A DNA stretch of 64,000 nt from Azospirillum rugosum (GTDB lineage: Bacteria; Pseudomonadota; Alphaproteobacteria; Azospirillales; Azospirillaceae): positions 124,001-188,000 of the forward strand of contig NZ_JAGINP010000014.1 in NCBI RefSeq assembly GCF_017876155.1, written 5' to 3'. How positions within the stretch are numbered: the first letter of the stretch is position 1; every line of letters begins with the position of its first letter. The translations under genes were made by a program, and so were the position numbers. The notes under the pieces are model-generated. The model was not told where the DNA came from, ran no database searches, and worked only from the letters and a program-made list of their open reading frames with translations. This document shows positions 7,923 to 15,450 of the stretch, in pieces.

Positions 7923-8690
7923 ATGTGCGAACTGCTGGGCATGAGCGCCAACGTGCCCACGGACATCTGCTTCAGCTTTCGCGGCCTGATGCGCCGCGGT
8001 GGGCAGACGGGTCCGCACCGCGACGGCTGGGGCATCGCCTTCTACGAGGGCAAGGGCTGCCGCACCTTCCACGACCCGGCGCCGAGCTGCGAGTCGGAGA
8101 TCGCGCGGCTGGTCAGCAGCTATTCCATCAAGTCCTGCTCGGTCATCTCCCACATCCGCCGCGCCAACCGCGGCAAGGTGGCGCTGGAGAACACGCACCC
8201 CTTCACGCGGGAGCTGTGGGGACGGGTCTGGGCCTTCGCCCACAACGGCCAGCTGAAGGGCATCAAGGACCGCACGCTGACCTTCTACGAGCCGGTCGGC
8301 TCGACCGACAGCGAGCACGCCTTCTGCTGGCTGCTCGACCAGATCCGCATGCATTACCCGGCCCCGCCGAAGAACCCGGCGGCGCTGATGCGGCTGGTGC
8401 GGGATCTCGCGTCCGACCTCGGCCAACTCGGCGTGTTCAACATGCTGCTCAGCGACGGGCGGCATCTGTGGTGCCACTGCGCCACCAACCTCGCCTGGCT
8501 GACCCGCAAGGCCCCCTTCGGGCCGGCGACCCTGATCGACGAGGACATGAGCGTGGACTTCGCGAAGGAGACCACGCCCAAGGACGTCGTCACCGTCGTG
8601 GCGACCCGCCCCCTGACCCGCGACGAGAACTGGACGGTCATGAAGGCGGGCGAAATGGTCGTGTTCCGTGGAGGCATCCAGGTCCGCTGA
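7923..8690 (+). CDS. Class II glutamine amidotransferase family protein (YafJ-like)
   Basis: This 255-residue protein is an Ntn-type glutamine amidotransferase domain without an attached synthase. After Met removal the N-terminal Cys (MCELLGMSANVPTD) would be the nucleophile that hydrolyses glutamine to ammonia. Family signatures HRDGWGIAFYEG, SHIRRANRGKVALENTHPF, WAFAHNGQLKGI and GSTDSEHAFCWLL are all present, the last two binding glutamine. No partner acceptor domain is present and the substrate that receives ammonia is unknown. GGGAG is seen seven bases before the ATG. It follows the dra operon by 81 bases in the same direction. Confidence 0.88.
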   Translation: MCELLGMSANVPTDICFSFRGLMRRGGQTGPHRDGWGIAFYEGKGCRTFHDPAPSCESEIARLVSSYSIKSCSVISHIRRANRGKVALENTHPFTRELWGRVWAFAHNGQLKGIKDRTLTFYEPVGSTDSEHAFCWLLDQIRMHYPAPPKNPAALMRLVRDLASDLGQLGVFNMLLSDGRHLWCHCATNLAWLTRKAPFGPATLIDEDMSVDFAKETTPKDVVTVVATRPLTRDENWTVMKAGEMVVFRGGIQVR

Positions 8691-8853
8691 CCGCCGATTG
8701 TTCGCCGCGGTGAAACAGTGATTGGCGGAGACGGCTCTCAATCGATTGGCGCGACGGGCGTATGGTCCAGGTCGAGACATCACGAAGCGATGAAGGCCCC
8801 CCCGGACAGACGATCCGATGGCGGCTCCGCTTCCAACGACCATGGACCTGATC

Positions 8854-9474
8854 ATGAAGCTTCTGCACATCGATTCCAGCCCGCTGGGCGACGCCTCCGT
8901 CACCCGCCAGCTGACCGCCTCCATCGTCGAGGCCTTCCGCGGCGCCGAAGCCGGTGTCGAGGTGGTGCGCCGCGACCTGGCCGTCGCGACGCCGGACCAC
9001 GTGACCGGCGAACTGATGCAGGTCGTGAAGTTCCGCAACCTGGAAGGCCTGAACGCCCGCCAGAAGGCGGAGCTGGACCTGACCGACGCGCTGGTGGACG
9101 AGTTCCTGGCCGCCGACGTCGTGGTGATCGGCGCGCCGATGTACAACTTCACCGTCCCGACCCAGCTGAAGGCCTGGATCGACCGCATCGCGCAGGCCGG
9201 CCGCACCTTCCGCTACACCGAGACCGGCCCGGTCGGCCTCGCCGGCGGCAAGAAGGTGATCATCGCGTCGGCCCGCGGCGGCGTCTATTCGACCAACCCG
9301 GCGCTGGCCGGCCTGGACCACCAGGAGTCCTACCTGCGCACGGTCCTGGGCTTCCTGGGCGTCACCGACGTGACGGTGATCCGCGCCGAGGGCATCGGCA
9401 TGGGCCCGGAGGCCCGCGCCAAGGCCCTGGACGCCGCCCAGCGCGAGATCGAGGCGCTGACCGTCGCCGCGTAA
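8854..9474 (+). CDS. azoR: FMN-dependent NADH-azoreductase
   Basis: Flavodoxin-fold oxidoreductase of the AzoR/AcpD family that uses FMN and NADH to reduce quinones and azo compounds in the cytoplasm. MKLLHIDSSPLGDASVTRQLT is the family N-terminus and binds the FMN phosphate; VVVIGAPMYNFTVPTQLKAWIDRIAQAGRTFRYTETGPVGL is the FMN-ring segment, and ARGGVYS follows. I placed the start at 8854, giving 206 residues as in the family; in-frame ATGs at 8818 and 8842 would add 12 or 4 residues and cannot be excluded. It ends 22 bases before the convergent SIR2-like gene, across a perfect hairpin. Confidence 0.93.
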   Translation: MKLLHIDSSPLGDASVTRQLTASIVEAFRGAEAGVEVVRRDLAVATPDHVTGELMQVVKFRNLEGLNARQKAELDLTDALVDEFLAADVVVIGAPMYNFTVPTQLKAWIDRIAQAGRTFRYTETGPVGLAGGKKVIIASARGGVYSTNPALAGLDHQESYLRTVLGFLGVTDVTVIRAEGIGMGPEARAKALDAAQREIEALTVAA

Positions 9475-9484
9475 GGTTCCCGGT

Positions 9485-9509
9485 CGGCGGTGGGGTCAGC
9501 CCACCGCCG
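9485..9509. terminator. Perfect hairpin between convergent azoR and the SIR2-like gene
   Basis: CGGCGGTGGG and CCCACCGCCG form a 10-bp perfect stem with a five-base loop. It begins 11 bases after the azoR stop and overlaps the stop codon (9496-9498) of the opposite gene. No T-tract follows on either strand, so it may protect 3' ends rather than terminate. Confidence 0.45.
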
Positions 9510-10359
9510 CGCCGATCCGCTGGATCGCCTCGCCCAGGGGCAGGTCGAGGCGGGTGATGTTGTGCAGCTCCAGGAAACGGGCCTCGTTCTTGGACAGCTC
9601 GCCCTCGATGACCGCCCAGTGCTTGTCCGACGACCGCTTGGCGATCTGCCGGCCGAAGGTGCGCTGGATTTCCTGGTCGAAGCGGCAGCCGAGATAGAGG
9701 AAGTTCCGGCCCGCCCGGCGGTCCTGCACGACGGCGGGGATCGGCGTCTGGATGTCGATCTCCGTCAGGATCTCGACGAAGTCGCTGTCGGAGATCAGGT
9801 AATTGCCGGCCGGCGTGGCACTGCCCGACGGCTTGTAGAGGATGGTTTCCCAGCCCGCGGCGGCCTCGGCGGTGACCTCGGTCCCGTCGGGGCCGTAGTA
9901 TTTCACCCATTCGCCGGCGCCCTGCGGGTGGGAGATGCCTTGGATCTGCCCCCAGGAACGGGGTGCTCCGGCCAGCAGCGTTTCCAGCGCGTTGTCGTAC
10001 CAGACGTCGACGATCATCGGCGGGGCGGGCAGGGTGGCCAGCCATTCGTGCACCGGCGTGGGCGGCACGGCGCGCTTGAAGATCTCGTTGAGGATCGCGT
10101 CCAGCGTCTTGCGGTGGCGCCGCGATTCGATGAACTGCGCGACGGCGGTCAGCTGGCTGCGGATGCGGCCGGGGGCCGCGACCTTGGCGTTCAGCCGCTG
10201 CGCCAACTCCAGCGAGTTGCGCGGGATGGGGCATTCGGATTCCGGCAGCAGCGCGTAGGCGCCCGGCCCGAGGTAGGGCACCACCTGGCGGGTCTTCAGC
10301 GCGGCGGCGATGTCGGCGATGATGGCGTCGGTGCTGTCGAGAAGGGTGGTGTCGGTCAT
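9496..10359 (-). CDS. SIR2-like domain protein at the end of the nifB operon
   Basis: This 287-residue protein resembles the SIR2-like (PF13289-type) family: VVPYLGPGAYALLPES near residues 26-41 matches the nucleotide-binding GxG entry of the Rossmann fold, SDSDFVEILTE lies centrally, and NFLYLGCRFDQEIQRTFGRQI near residue 230 is the usual C-terminal 'fLGysfxDxxlr' motif. SIR2 folds bind NAD+ or ADP-ribose. The catalytic His of true sirtuin deacylases is not evident. It has no membrane or secretion signals. It is the last gene of a run that starts at nifB, 142 bases after the DegT-like gene across a palindromic repeat. An NAD-linked sensing or protective role in nitrogen fixation is inference; DraT also uses NAD+. 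Confidence 0.72.
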   Translation of the reverse strand: MTDTTLLDSTDAIIADIAAALKTRQVVPYLGPGAYALLPESECPIPRNSLELAQRLNAKVAAPGRIRSQLTAVAQFIESRRHRKTLDAILNEIFKRAVPPTPVHEWLATLPAPPMIVDVWYDNALETLLAGAPRSWGQIQGISHPQGAGEWVKYYGPDGTEVTAEAAAGWETILYKPSGSATPAGNYLISDSDFVEILTEIDIQTPIPAVVQDRRAGRNFLYLGCRFDQEIQRTFGRQIAKRSSDKHWAVIEGELSKNEARFLELHNITRLDLPLGEAIQRIGAAVG

Positions 10360-10384
10360 GCTAACCCCGTTCTGATTGCGCTTG

Positions 10385-10484
10385 CCCCCTCCCTAACCCT
10401 CCCCCGCTTCGCGGGAGAGGGGACTGCCGCCGCCCTTCCCCAAGTCCCCTCCACCGCAAAGCGGGGGAGGGTTAGGGAGGGGGC
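10385..10484. repeat. C/G-rich palindromic repeat
   Basis: CCCCCTCCCTAACCCTCCCC at the left is mirrored by GGGGAGGGTTAGGGAGGGGG at the right, with inner inverted units CCCGCTTCGCGGG and CCGCAAAGCGG. It fills most of the gap between the DegT-like and SIR2-like genes. Confidence 0.85.
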
Positions 10485-10501
10485 AGAGGGGCACCCCGGT
10501 T

Positions 10502-11689
10502 TCACAAATAAATCGCCGCCCCGGCGCCCGTGTTGACGGTGGCGTCCTTCAGCGTGTCCACGATGAAGGCCACCTGGTCCTGGGTCACCTTGTGGTGCAG
10601 CGGCAGGGCGAGGACGCGGTCCACCGTCTTCTGGCAGACCGGGCAGTCGGCCCGGCTGGCGCCGCGCTCCTGGTAATATTGCTGGCTGTAGAGCGCCTGG
10701 CCGTAGTCGGACGCGTCGATGTCGTGGGTGTCCAGATCCTCCAGGATTGCCTTGCGCCCGCTGGCGGTGAAGCGCGTGCCCAGGTGCACGGTGTAGACCA
10801 TGGGGTGCACGTCGCTGGCGCCCGGCCCCTTGTAGGGCGGCTTGATGCCCTCGAAGGACGCCATGGCCGCCTCGTAGAAGGCGACGACGCGGCGGCGTTT
10901 CTCCAGGATCTCCGGCAGGCGCTTCAACTGCACGAGGCCGAGCGCGGCGTTCAGGTTGCTCATGCCCGCCTGGTAGGGGACGTTGCGGGTGATGACCACC
11001 GTGTTGCGGTGCTCCACCTCGCGCCGGCGCAGGTAGCGCAGGCGGTGGGCGAGGTCCTTGTCGTCGGTGACGATCATCCCGCCCTCGCCGGCCAGCAGGA
11101 CGCCGGGCTCGGAGAAGTCGAAGACGGAGCAGTCGCCGAAGCTGCCGACCAGCCGGCCCTTGTAGGTGGAGCCGATCGCCTCCGTCGAATCCTCGATCAG
11201 GAACAGGCCCTTGTCCTTGGCCAGCCGGGTCAGCTCGTCCCAATGGGCAGGGTGGCCGTTGACGTTGCCGGCCAGGATGGCCTTGGTCTGCGGCGTGATC
11301 TTCGCCGCGGCCTTTTCCGGGTTGAGCGTGTGCTGCCAGTAGTCAATGTCCGCGAAGACCGGCGTGCCGCCGGCCAGCGTGACCGCGTGCTGCACCTGAT
11401 GCCAGCCGTAGGGGGAGCAGATCACCTCGTCCCCCGGCCCGATGCCCAGCGCCTTCATCACCAGCAGCGTGCCCAGCGTGCCGCTGGACACCGCGACCGC
11501 GTGGGCGCGGCCGACGTAGGACGCGAAGGCGTCCTCGAAGGCCTGGGTCATGCGCCCGTCGCTGAGCCCGCCGGAGGTGAGGACGCGGCCCAGCACCTCC
11601 ACCTCGACCTCCGAGATGTCGGGATCGACCAGCGGGATGTAGTCGGAAAGTTCTCCGCCATCCTCGATATCGTCCTCAATGTCGCTCAT
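10502..11689 (-). CDS. DegT/DnrJ/EryC1/StrS aminotransferase-fold protein lacking the PLP lysine, nif-linked
   Basis: A 395-residue protein with the fold-type I aminotransferase architecture of the DegT/StrS family: VSSGTLGTLLVMKALGIGPG (phosphate-binding), SPYGWHQVQHAVTLAGGTPVFADID, and LIEDSTEAIGS, whose Asp normally contacts the pyridine nitrogen. The segment where the family has the Schiff-base lysine (typically FSFHPTKNITTGEGG) reads FDFSEPGVLLAGEGG: Gly replaces Lys and no nearby Lys can substitute. It therefore should not make an internal aldimine and is probably not a normal aminotransferase. It starts directly after the stop of the 94-residue gene (TGAATG). The acidic N-terminus and position in the nifB operon point to a role in nitrogenase maturation that is not defined. 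Confidence 0.82.
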   Translation of the reverse strand: MSDIEDDIEDGGELSDYIPLVDPDISEVEVEVLGRVLTSGGLSDGRMTQAFEDAFASYVGRAHAVAVSSGTLGTLLVMKALGIGPGDEVICSPYGWHQVQHAVTLAGGTPVFADIDYWQHTLNPEKAAAKITPQTKAILAGNVNGHPAHWDELTRLAKDKGLFLIEDSTEAIGSTYKGRLVGSFGDCSVFDFSEPGVLLAGEGGMIVTDDKDLAHRLRYLRRREVEHRNTVVITRNVPYQAGMSNLNAALGLVQLKRLPEILEKRRRVVAFYEAAMASFEGIKPPYKGPGASDVHPMVYTVHLGTRFTASGRKAILEDLDTHDIDASDYGQALYSQQYYQERGASRADCPVCQKTVDRVLALPLHHKVTQDQVAFIVDTLKDATVNTGAGAAIYL

Positions 11690-11974
11690 TCAGTCGTCCT
11701 CATCGCTTTGGGCGATCACGACGCCGGTCGCGCTGTCCGGCTTGTCGGTGATCAGCCAGCAATGGTTGTTGCCGTCGACCAGGTAGAGGTTGAAGCCGGG
11801 CTCTTCCCGGAAGGGCTCCTCCGCCATCACCGCGGCGTGGGCCCCGGTGACGTTGGACAGGTCCGGGTTCGCCTCCCGCACCGCCCGCACCACGGCGTCC
11901 AGCGAAGTGCCCTTGGCGAACAGGCCGCCGGCGAGCGCGGCGATGGCGTCGATCCGGTCCGGGGTGATCGCCAT
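11690..11974 (-). CDS. Small conserved nif-operon protein of unknown function (94 residues)
   Basis: A 94-residue acidic protein, MAITPDRIDAIAALAGGL at its start and ending SDEDD. The middle DAVVRAVREANPDLSNVTGAHAAVMAEEPFR reads as two helices, and GFNLYLVDGNNHCWLIT as a small beta hairpin. No signal peptide, metal motif or membrane segment is seen. It starts five bases after the nifT stop and ends flush with the ATG of the DegT-like gene, so it is surely translated with them. Small proteins of this kind sit beside nifT in other diazotrophs; I cannot give a function. Confidence 0.8.
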   Translation of the reverse strand: MAITPDRIDAIAALAGGLFAKGTSLDAVVRAVREANPDLSNVTGAHAAVMAEEPFREEPGFNLYLVDGNNHCWLITDKPDSATGVVIAQSDEDD

Positions 11975-11979
11975 GGCCG

Positions 11980-12189
11980 TCACTCCGCGCCGCGCTTCTT
12001 GGCCTCGACGGTGATGGGCAGGCGGGTGTCCGCCGGCAGGTCCGGCAGGTCGAGCGTCCAGCCGTTGGCGACCTTGACCCAGCCGCCCCACAGGCCCGGC
12101 TTCTCCATCTCGACGATGGCCTCTTCCAGGTCCTTCTTGGCGACATAGATCGTGTACTGCTCGCCCGCCTTGCGCACCATCACCTTCAT
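11980..12189 (-). CDS. nifT: Nitrogen fixation protein NifT/FixU
   Basis: A 69-residue protein with the NifT signature: MKVMVRKAGEQYTIYVAKKDLEE, then EMEKPGLWGGWVKVANGWTLDLPDLP near residues 29-53. NifT is a small conserved partner of nif operons whose loss has little effect in the species tested, and its biochemistry is unknown. GGAG lies six bases before the ATG. It is 62 bases downstream of nifS and five bases upstream of the 94-residue gene. Confidence 0.92.
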   Translation of the reverse strand: MKVMVRKAGEQYTIYVAKKDLEEAIVEMEKPGLWGGWVKVANGWTLDLPDLPADTRLPITVEAKKRGAE

Positions 12190-12251
12190 GTCAGTCTCCG
12201 CTTCGTCAGTTGTGTCGTTGAGCGTTATTGTTGTGTCAGCTTTTGTCGGAT

Positions 12252-13436
12252 TTAGGCCGCCAGCCTTGCGTGCAGGGCCGGCAGTTCGGTGAGCACCGCG
12301 TCCACGTCGTCCTGCGTGGTGTAGCGGCTGAGCGAGAAGCGCAGGCTCGCCGCGGCCTCCGCCGCGGTCAGGCCCATGGCGGTCAGCACGTGGCTGGGCT
12401 CCTGCCCGCCGGACGCGCAGGCGGCCCCCATGGACACGGCGATGCCGGCCCTGTCGAGGCGCATCAGAAGCTCCTCCGCCTCCACCGGGCGCCCCTGGGC
12501 GTCGGCGAAGCGGATGTTGCTGGTGTTGGGCAGGCGCGCGGCGGCGCCCATTCCATTTATCGGGGCGCCGTTCACGCCGGCGCCCGGCCAGCGGGCCAGG
12601 ATGCCCTGCTCCAGACGGTCGCGCAGGGCGGCGATGCCGCTGGTGTCCAGGACGGCGGCGCGGGCGAGGTCGGCGGCGACGCCGAAGCCGACGATGGCCG
12701 GCACGTTCTCCGTCCCGCCGCGCCGGTTGCGCTCCTGGTGGCCGTGGATCAGCGGGGCGAAGGGCGTGCCCTTGCGGATGTAGAGGGCGCCGACGCCCTT
12801 GGGGCCGTGCATCTTGTGGGCGGACAGGGTCAGCAGGTCGGCCCCCGCCGCGTCGACGCCGACCGGCAGCCGCCCGGCGGCCTGCACCGCGTCGGTGTGG
12901 AACAGCGCGCCGCGCGCCTTCGCGATCGCGGCGGCGGCGGCCACCGGCATCACCGCGCCCGTCTCGTTGTTCGCCCACATGACGGAAACCAACGCCGTCT
13001 CGTCGGTGACAGCGGCGGCGAGCGCGTCCAGGTCGATGGTGCCGGCCGCGTCCACCGGCAGGACGGTGACGCGCCAGCCCTGGCGCTCAAAGTCGCGGGC
13101 CAGGTCGCGGGCCAGCATCAGGGTGGAGGGGTGCTCGACCGCCGTCGTCACGAGGTGCCGTCGATCGGAGTCCTGGTCCGCCAGCGCGCGCAGCACGCCG
13201 AGCAGGGCGGTGTGGTTCGCCTCCGTCGCGCTGGCGGTGAACAGTATCTCGGCGCTGCGGGCGCCGATCAGGGCGGCGACCCGCCCGCGGGCCTCGCCGA
13301 CCGCCTGTTTGGCGGCCATGCCGGCGGCGTGCGGGCTGGACGGGTTGCCGAACTGCCCGAACAGGTGCGGCAGCATGGCCTCCCGCACCTCCGGCGCCAG
13401 GGGGGTCGTCGCGTTGTTGTCCAGGTAGACCGTCAT
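12252..13436 (-). CDS. nifS: Nitrogenase-specific cysteine desulfurase NifS
   Basis: PLP enzyme that takes sulfur from cysteine for nitrogenase Fe-S cluster assembly on NifU and related scaffolds. The 394 residues carry MTVYLDNNATTPLAPEV at the start, TASATEANHTALLG, the PLP lysine in LLTLSAHKMHGPKGVG, and the persulfide cysteine in SMGAACASGGQEPSHVL. The ATG at 13436 overlaps the nifZ-like stop by four bases (ATGA), which fixes the start. A second cysteine desulfurase at 57098-58228 belongs to the housekeeping ISC set; this one has the nif context and is named accordingly. No nifU lies in this window. Confidence 0.95.
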   Translation of the reverse strand: MTVYLDNNATTPLAPEVREAMLPHLFGQFGNPSSPHAAGMAAKQAVGEARGRVAALIGARSAEILFTASATEANHTALLGVLRALADQDSDRRHLVTTAVEHPSTLMLARDLARDFERQGWRVTVLPVDAAGTIDLDALAAAVTDETALVSVMWANNETGAVMPVAAAAAIAKARGALFHTDAVQAAGRLPVGVDAAGADLLTLSAHKMHGPKGVGALYIRKGTPFAPLIHGHQERNRRGGTENVPAIVGFGVAADLARAAVLDTSGIAALRDRLEQGILARWPGAGVNGAPINGMGAAARLPNTSNIRFADAQGRPVEAEELLMRLDRAGIAVSMGAACASGGQEPSHVLTAMGLTAAEAAASLRFSLSRYTTQDDVDAVLTELPALHARLAA

Positions 13437-13744
13437 TCCATGACACCGGGGACGCCGCGGCGCTTGCCGTCGGCCGGCAGGATCTCCTCCTCCAGGCAGC
13501 CGACCACGACGCCCGCCGGGAACTCCACGAGGTAGACGGGGATGGTCGTGCCCTCCGCGTGGCCGATGCGGACGATGGTGCCGGGCGTGCCCTTGGGCAC
13601 CAGCAGCGCGCCTTCGGCGGCGTGCGGGTGGCTGCCGTCGTTGAACAGGTCCTCCGTCGTCGAGACGCGCATGCCCCACTCGTAGAGCGGTTCGCGCGGC
13701 GGGATGAAGCCGGGCTTCTTCGCTTCCGTGACGGTGTCGCTCAT
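13433..13744 (-). CDS. nifZ: NifZ-family protein, second of a tandem pair
   Basis: This 103-residue protein has the NifZ pattern: YEWGMRVSTTEDLFNDGSHPH, then LVPKGTPGTIVRIGHA and VYLVEFPAGVVVGCLEEEILP. NifZ assists in the late step of P-cluster maturation in the MoFe protein. The start at 13744 was chosen because it begins MSDTVTEAKKPGF and AGGAG lies closely upstream, while the longer frame has unlike codon use. It ends inside the nifS start codon and follows another NifZ-type gene by 56 bases. The C-terminal half differs clearly from the first copy, so the two may not be interchangeable. Confidence 0.85.
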   Translation of the reverse strand: MSDTVTEAKKPGFIPPREPLYEWGMRVSTTEDLFNDGSHPHAAEGALLVPKGTPGTIVRIGHAEGTTIPVYLVEFPAGVVVGCLEEEILPADGKRRGVPGVME

Positions 13745-13800
13745 CGCCTGCTCCTCGTGTTGGGCCGTGTTCAAAGGGACTGGGTTCAGGGGGAATGGGG

Positions 13801-14097
13801 TCACTGGGGATCGTTGGTGTGGGCGTCGACCAGTTCCAATTCCTTGGCGCGCATGCCGACGATGATGCGTTTCTCGTAAAAGTCGATCGCGTAGATGTAA
13901 TACATCTGCAAGTACGTGCCGACCGACTTCACGTAGCCGACGTCGCCGGTGCGGATCAGGAAGTCGCCCATCGGCCGGCCGGGGTAGGTGCCGTCGTTGC
14001 GCACGTCCCGCAGCGCGCGGACCTTCTGGCCCTCCTCGAAGACCGGGCGGCTTTCCAGCTCGATGGGTTCGTTCGGGTCGCGGGCGCGTTCGCGCAT
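13801..14097 (-). CDS. nifZ: NifZ-family protein, first of a tandem pair
   Basis: A 98-residue protein with the classical NifZ core VRALRDVRNDGTYPGRPMGD at residues 27-46, followed by LIRTGDVGYVKSVGTYLQMYYIYAIDFYEKRIIVGMRAKELELV. Its role is in MoFe protein P-cluster maturation. The frame opens with MRERARDPNEPIELESRPVF, and GAGGAG-like sequence (CGAGGAGC) lies just before the ATG. It follows the LRV-repeat gene by 37 bases and precedes the second nifZ-type gene by 56 bases. Confidence 0.88.
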   Translation of the reverse strand: MRERARDPNEPIELESRPVFEEGQKVRALRDVRNDGTYPGRPMGDFLIRTGDVGYVKSVGTYLQMYYIYAIDFYEKRIIVGMRAKELELVDAHTNDPQ

Positions 14098-14134
14098 TCG
14101 ATGCTCCTCGGTATTTTTTCGTCAGTCGGCGGCG

Positions 14135-14908
14135 TCAGTCGGGGATAAGGTCGTTGGCGGCGGCTTGGCCGGCCCAGCGCTGCCGCGCCACGGAGCGGAC
14201 CTCCTCCACCGGGTCGTGGGTCAGCGGCTCCAGATCGTCGGGGGCGACGCGGCTGGCGACGACGAAGCGCACGCACCAGTCCGGGTCCTTGACCAGGGCG
14301 CCCAGCTTCTCCGGCGGCAGGCGCTTGACGACCTCCAGGCGGACTCGGCTGCTGTCGTCCCAGGCCATGCTCATCAGCCATTCCAGGCCGATGCGGCGGG
14401 CCACCTCCAGCCGGACCTCCGGGTCCTCGTCGTGCATCATCGCCGGCAGCATGCCGTCCGGCACGCGCCGGGCGACGCGCAGCCGCACGGAATAGTCGGG
14501 ATCGCGCATCAGCGGGGCGAGGTCGGCGTCCTCCAGCCGCACGGCCACGGCGATGCGCACCTCGCGGTCGGGGTCGTCGCGCAGCTTCAGCAGAAGGCGG
14601 CGGGGCAGGCGGCGCGCAGCGACGGCGCGGACGGTCTCGTCCGGATCCTCGGTCAGGCGCGGCAGCAGGAAAATCGGCGCCACGCGCGCGGCGTTGGCGC
14701 GGACCTCGAAATAGGGATGGTCGAGATGCTCGCCCGCCAGATCGCCGTTCCATTGGAAGAAGCGCTCGACGCGCTTGGCGTAGCGGTCGTGGACGCAGGC
14801 GCGCAGCGGCTCGCAGCGCCCGTCGGCCAGCCGGTCCTGGTGGGGGCAATCGCTGCAGGCGATTGGGCGGCCGAGCCAGTCCAGCGCCTTGTCGAGGTCA
14901 TCGCTCAT
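14135..14908 (-). CDS. 4Fe-4S-binding LRV (leucine-rich variant) repeat protein
   Basis: A 257-residue protein with an N-terminal cluster domain carrying C18, C21, C32 and C38 (ACSDCPHQ...GRCEPLRACVHDR), followed from about residue 65 by tandem helical repeats of 24 residues of the form 'DPDxxVRxxVAxRLPxxxLxxL' (for example LRDDPDREVRIAVAVRLEDADL and MRDPDYSVRLRVARRVP). This matches the LRV protein first seen beside the Azotobacter nif genes, whose crystal structure shows an Fe-S cluster capping a superhelix. Its function is unknown; a scaffold or redox-sensing adaptor is plausible. The gene overlaps the upstream TPR-like gene by four bases (ATGA). Confidence 0.88.
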   Translation of the reverse strand: MSDDLDKALDWLGRPIACSDCPHQDRLADGRCEPLRACVHDRYAKRVERFFQWNGDLAGEHLDHPYFEVRANAARVAPIFLLPRLTEDPDETVRAVAARRLPRRLLLKLRDDPDREVRIAVAVRLEDADLAPLMRDPDYSVRLRVARRVPDGMLPAMMHDEDPEVRLEVARRIGLEWLMSMAWDDSSRVRLEVVKRLPPEKLGALVKDPDWCVRFVVASRVAPDDLEPLTHDPVEEVRSVARQRWAGQAAANDLIPD

Positions 14909-15432
14909 TCGTCGTCCTCCCGCCCGTACCCGTCGGCGTCATGGAGGTCGGCGACGGCCAGCAGGCGCGCGGCCCCCATCTTGTCCTTGGGGTCCAGTTC
15001 CGTGACCTTGGTGAGAACGTCGCGCCCTTCGGCGATGCGGCCGAGGCGCAGCAGCAGGTAGCCGACGGCGGTCAGCGCGAACAGGAAGAGCCGTGGGGCC
15101 GGGTCCAGCCCGGTGAAGTCGGCGTGGTCCGGACCGACGATGCGCCAGTCCGTGTGGTTCAGGCCGATGGCCGCCATGGCGTGGCCGAGCATCCGCTCGC
15201 CGTAGCCCAGCGCCTCGTCCAGGTTCGCCTTGTAGAAGTGGAACTTGTAATGGCCGAGATCGACCAGCCGGTGGCCCGGCGCGATGGCCGCGGCCTGGGC
15301 GAGGTAGCCGCGCGCGGCGTCGCCGTCGCCGTAGCTGGCGGCGGCAAGGTGCAGGAGCCGCTCCGCCTCGGGCGGCAGGTCGCCGCCGTAGTAACGGCGG
15401 TTGAGCCAGCCTTCGTCCACCTCGTCCAGCAT
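14905..15432 (-). CDS. TPR-like helical repeat protein of the nif operon
   Basis: A 175-residue soluble protein of paired helices: PEAERLLHLAAASYGDGDAARGYLAQAAAIAPGHR and FLFALTAVGYLLLRLGRIAEGRDVLTKVTELDPKD look like TPR units, with LGHYKFHFYKANLDEAL between. The start at 15432 (MLDEVDEGWLNRRYY) was chosen because the longer frame runs back through a palindromic repeat. It overlaps the Fe-S/LRV gene by four bases, so the two products are probably made in equal amounts and may work together. No catalytic motif is seen. Function is unknown. Confidence 0.78.
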   Translation of the reverse strand: MLDEVDEGWLNRRYYGGDLPPEAERLLHLAAASYGDGDAARGYLAQAAAIAPGHRLVDLGHYKFHFYKANLDEALGYGERMLGHAMAAIGLNHTDWRIVGPDHADFTGLDPAPRLFLFALTAVGYLLLRLGRIAEGRDVLTKVTELDPKDKMGAARLLAVADLHDADGYGREDDE

Positions 15433-15450
15433 GGCGCTTCGCTCCTCGGA

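Noticed and set aside
6423..9206. Long minus-strand open frame, 927 codons, opposite draG and its neighbours
   Set aside because: It is a shadow of draG, the ArsC-like, amidotransferase and azoreductase genes, which have clear motifs on the plus strand.
12252..13436. Considered as the only cysteine desulfurase, with the copy at 57098-58228 as duplicate nifS
   Set aside because: The second copy lies with iscR, hscB and fdx and upstream of mnmA, so it is better read as the housekeeping IscS-type enzyme.
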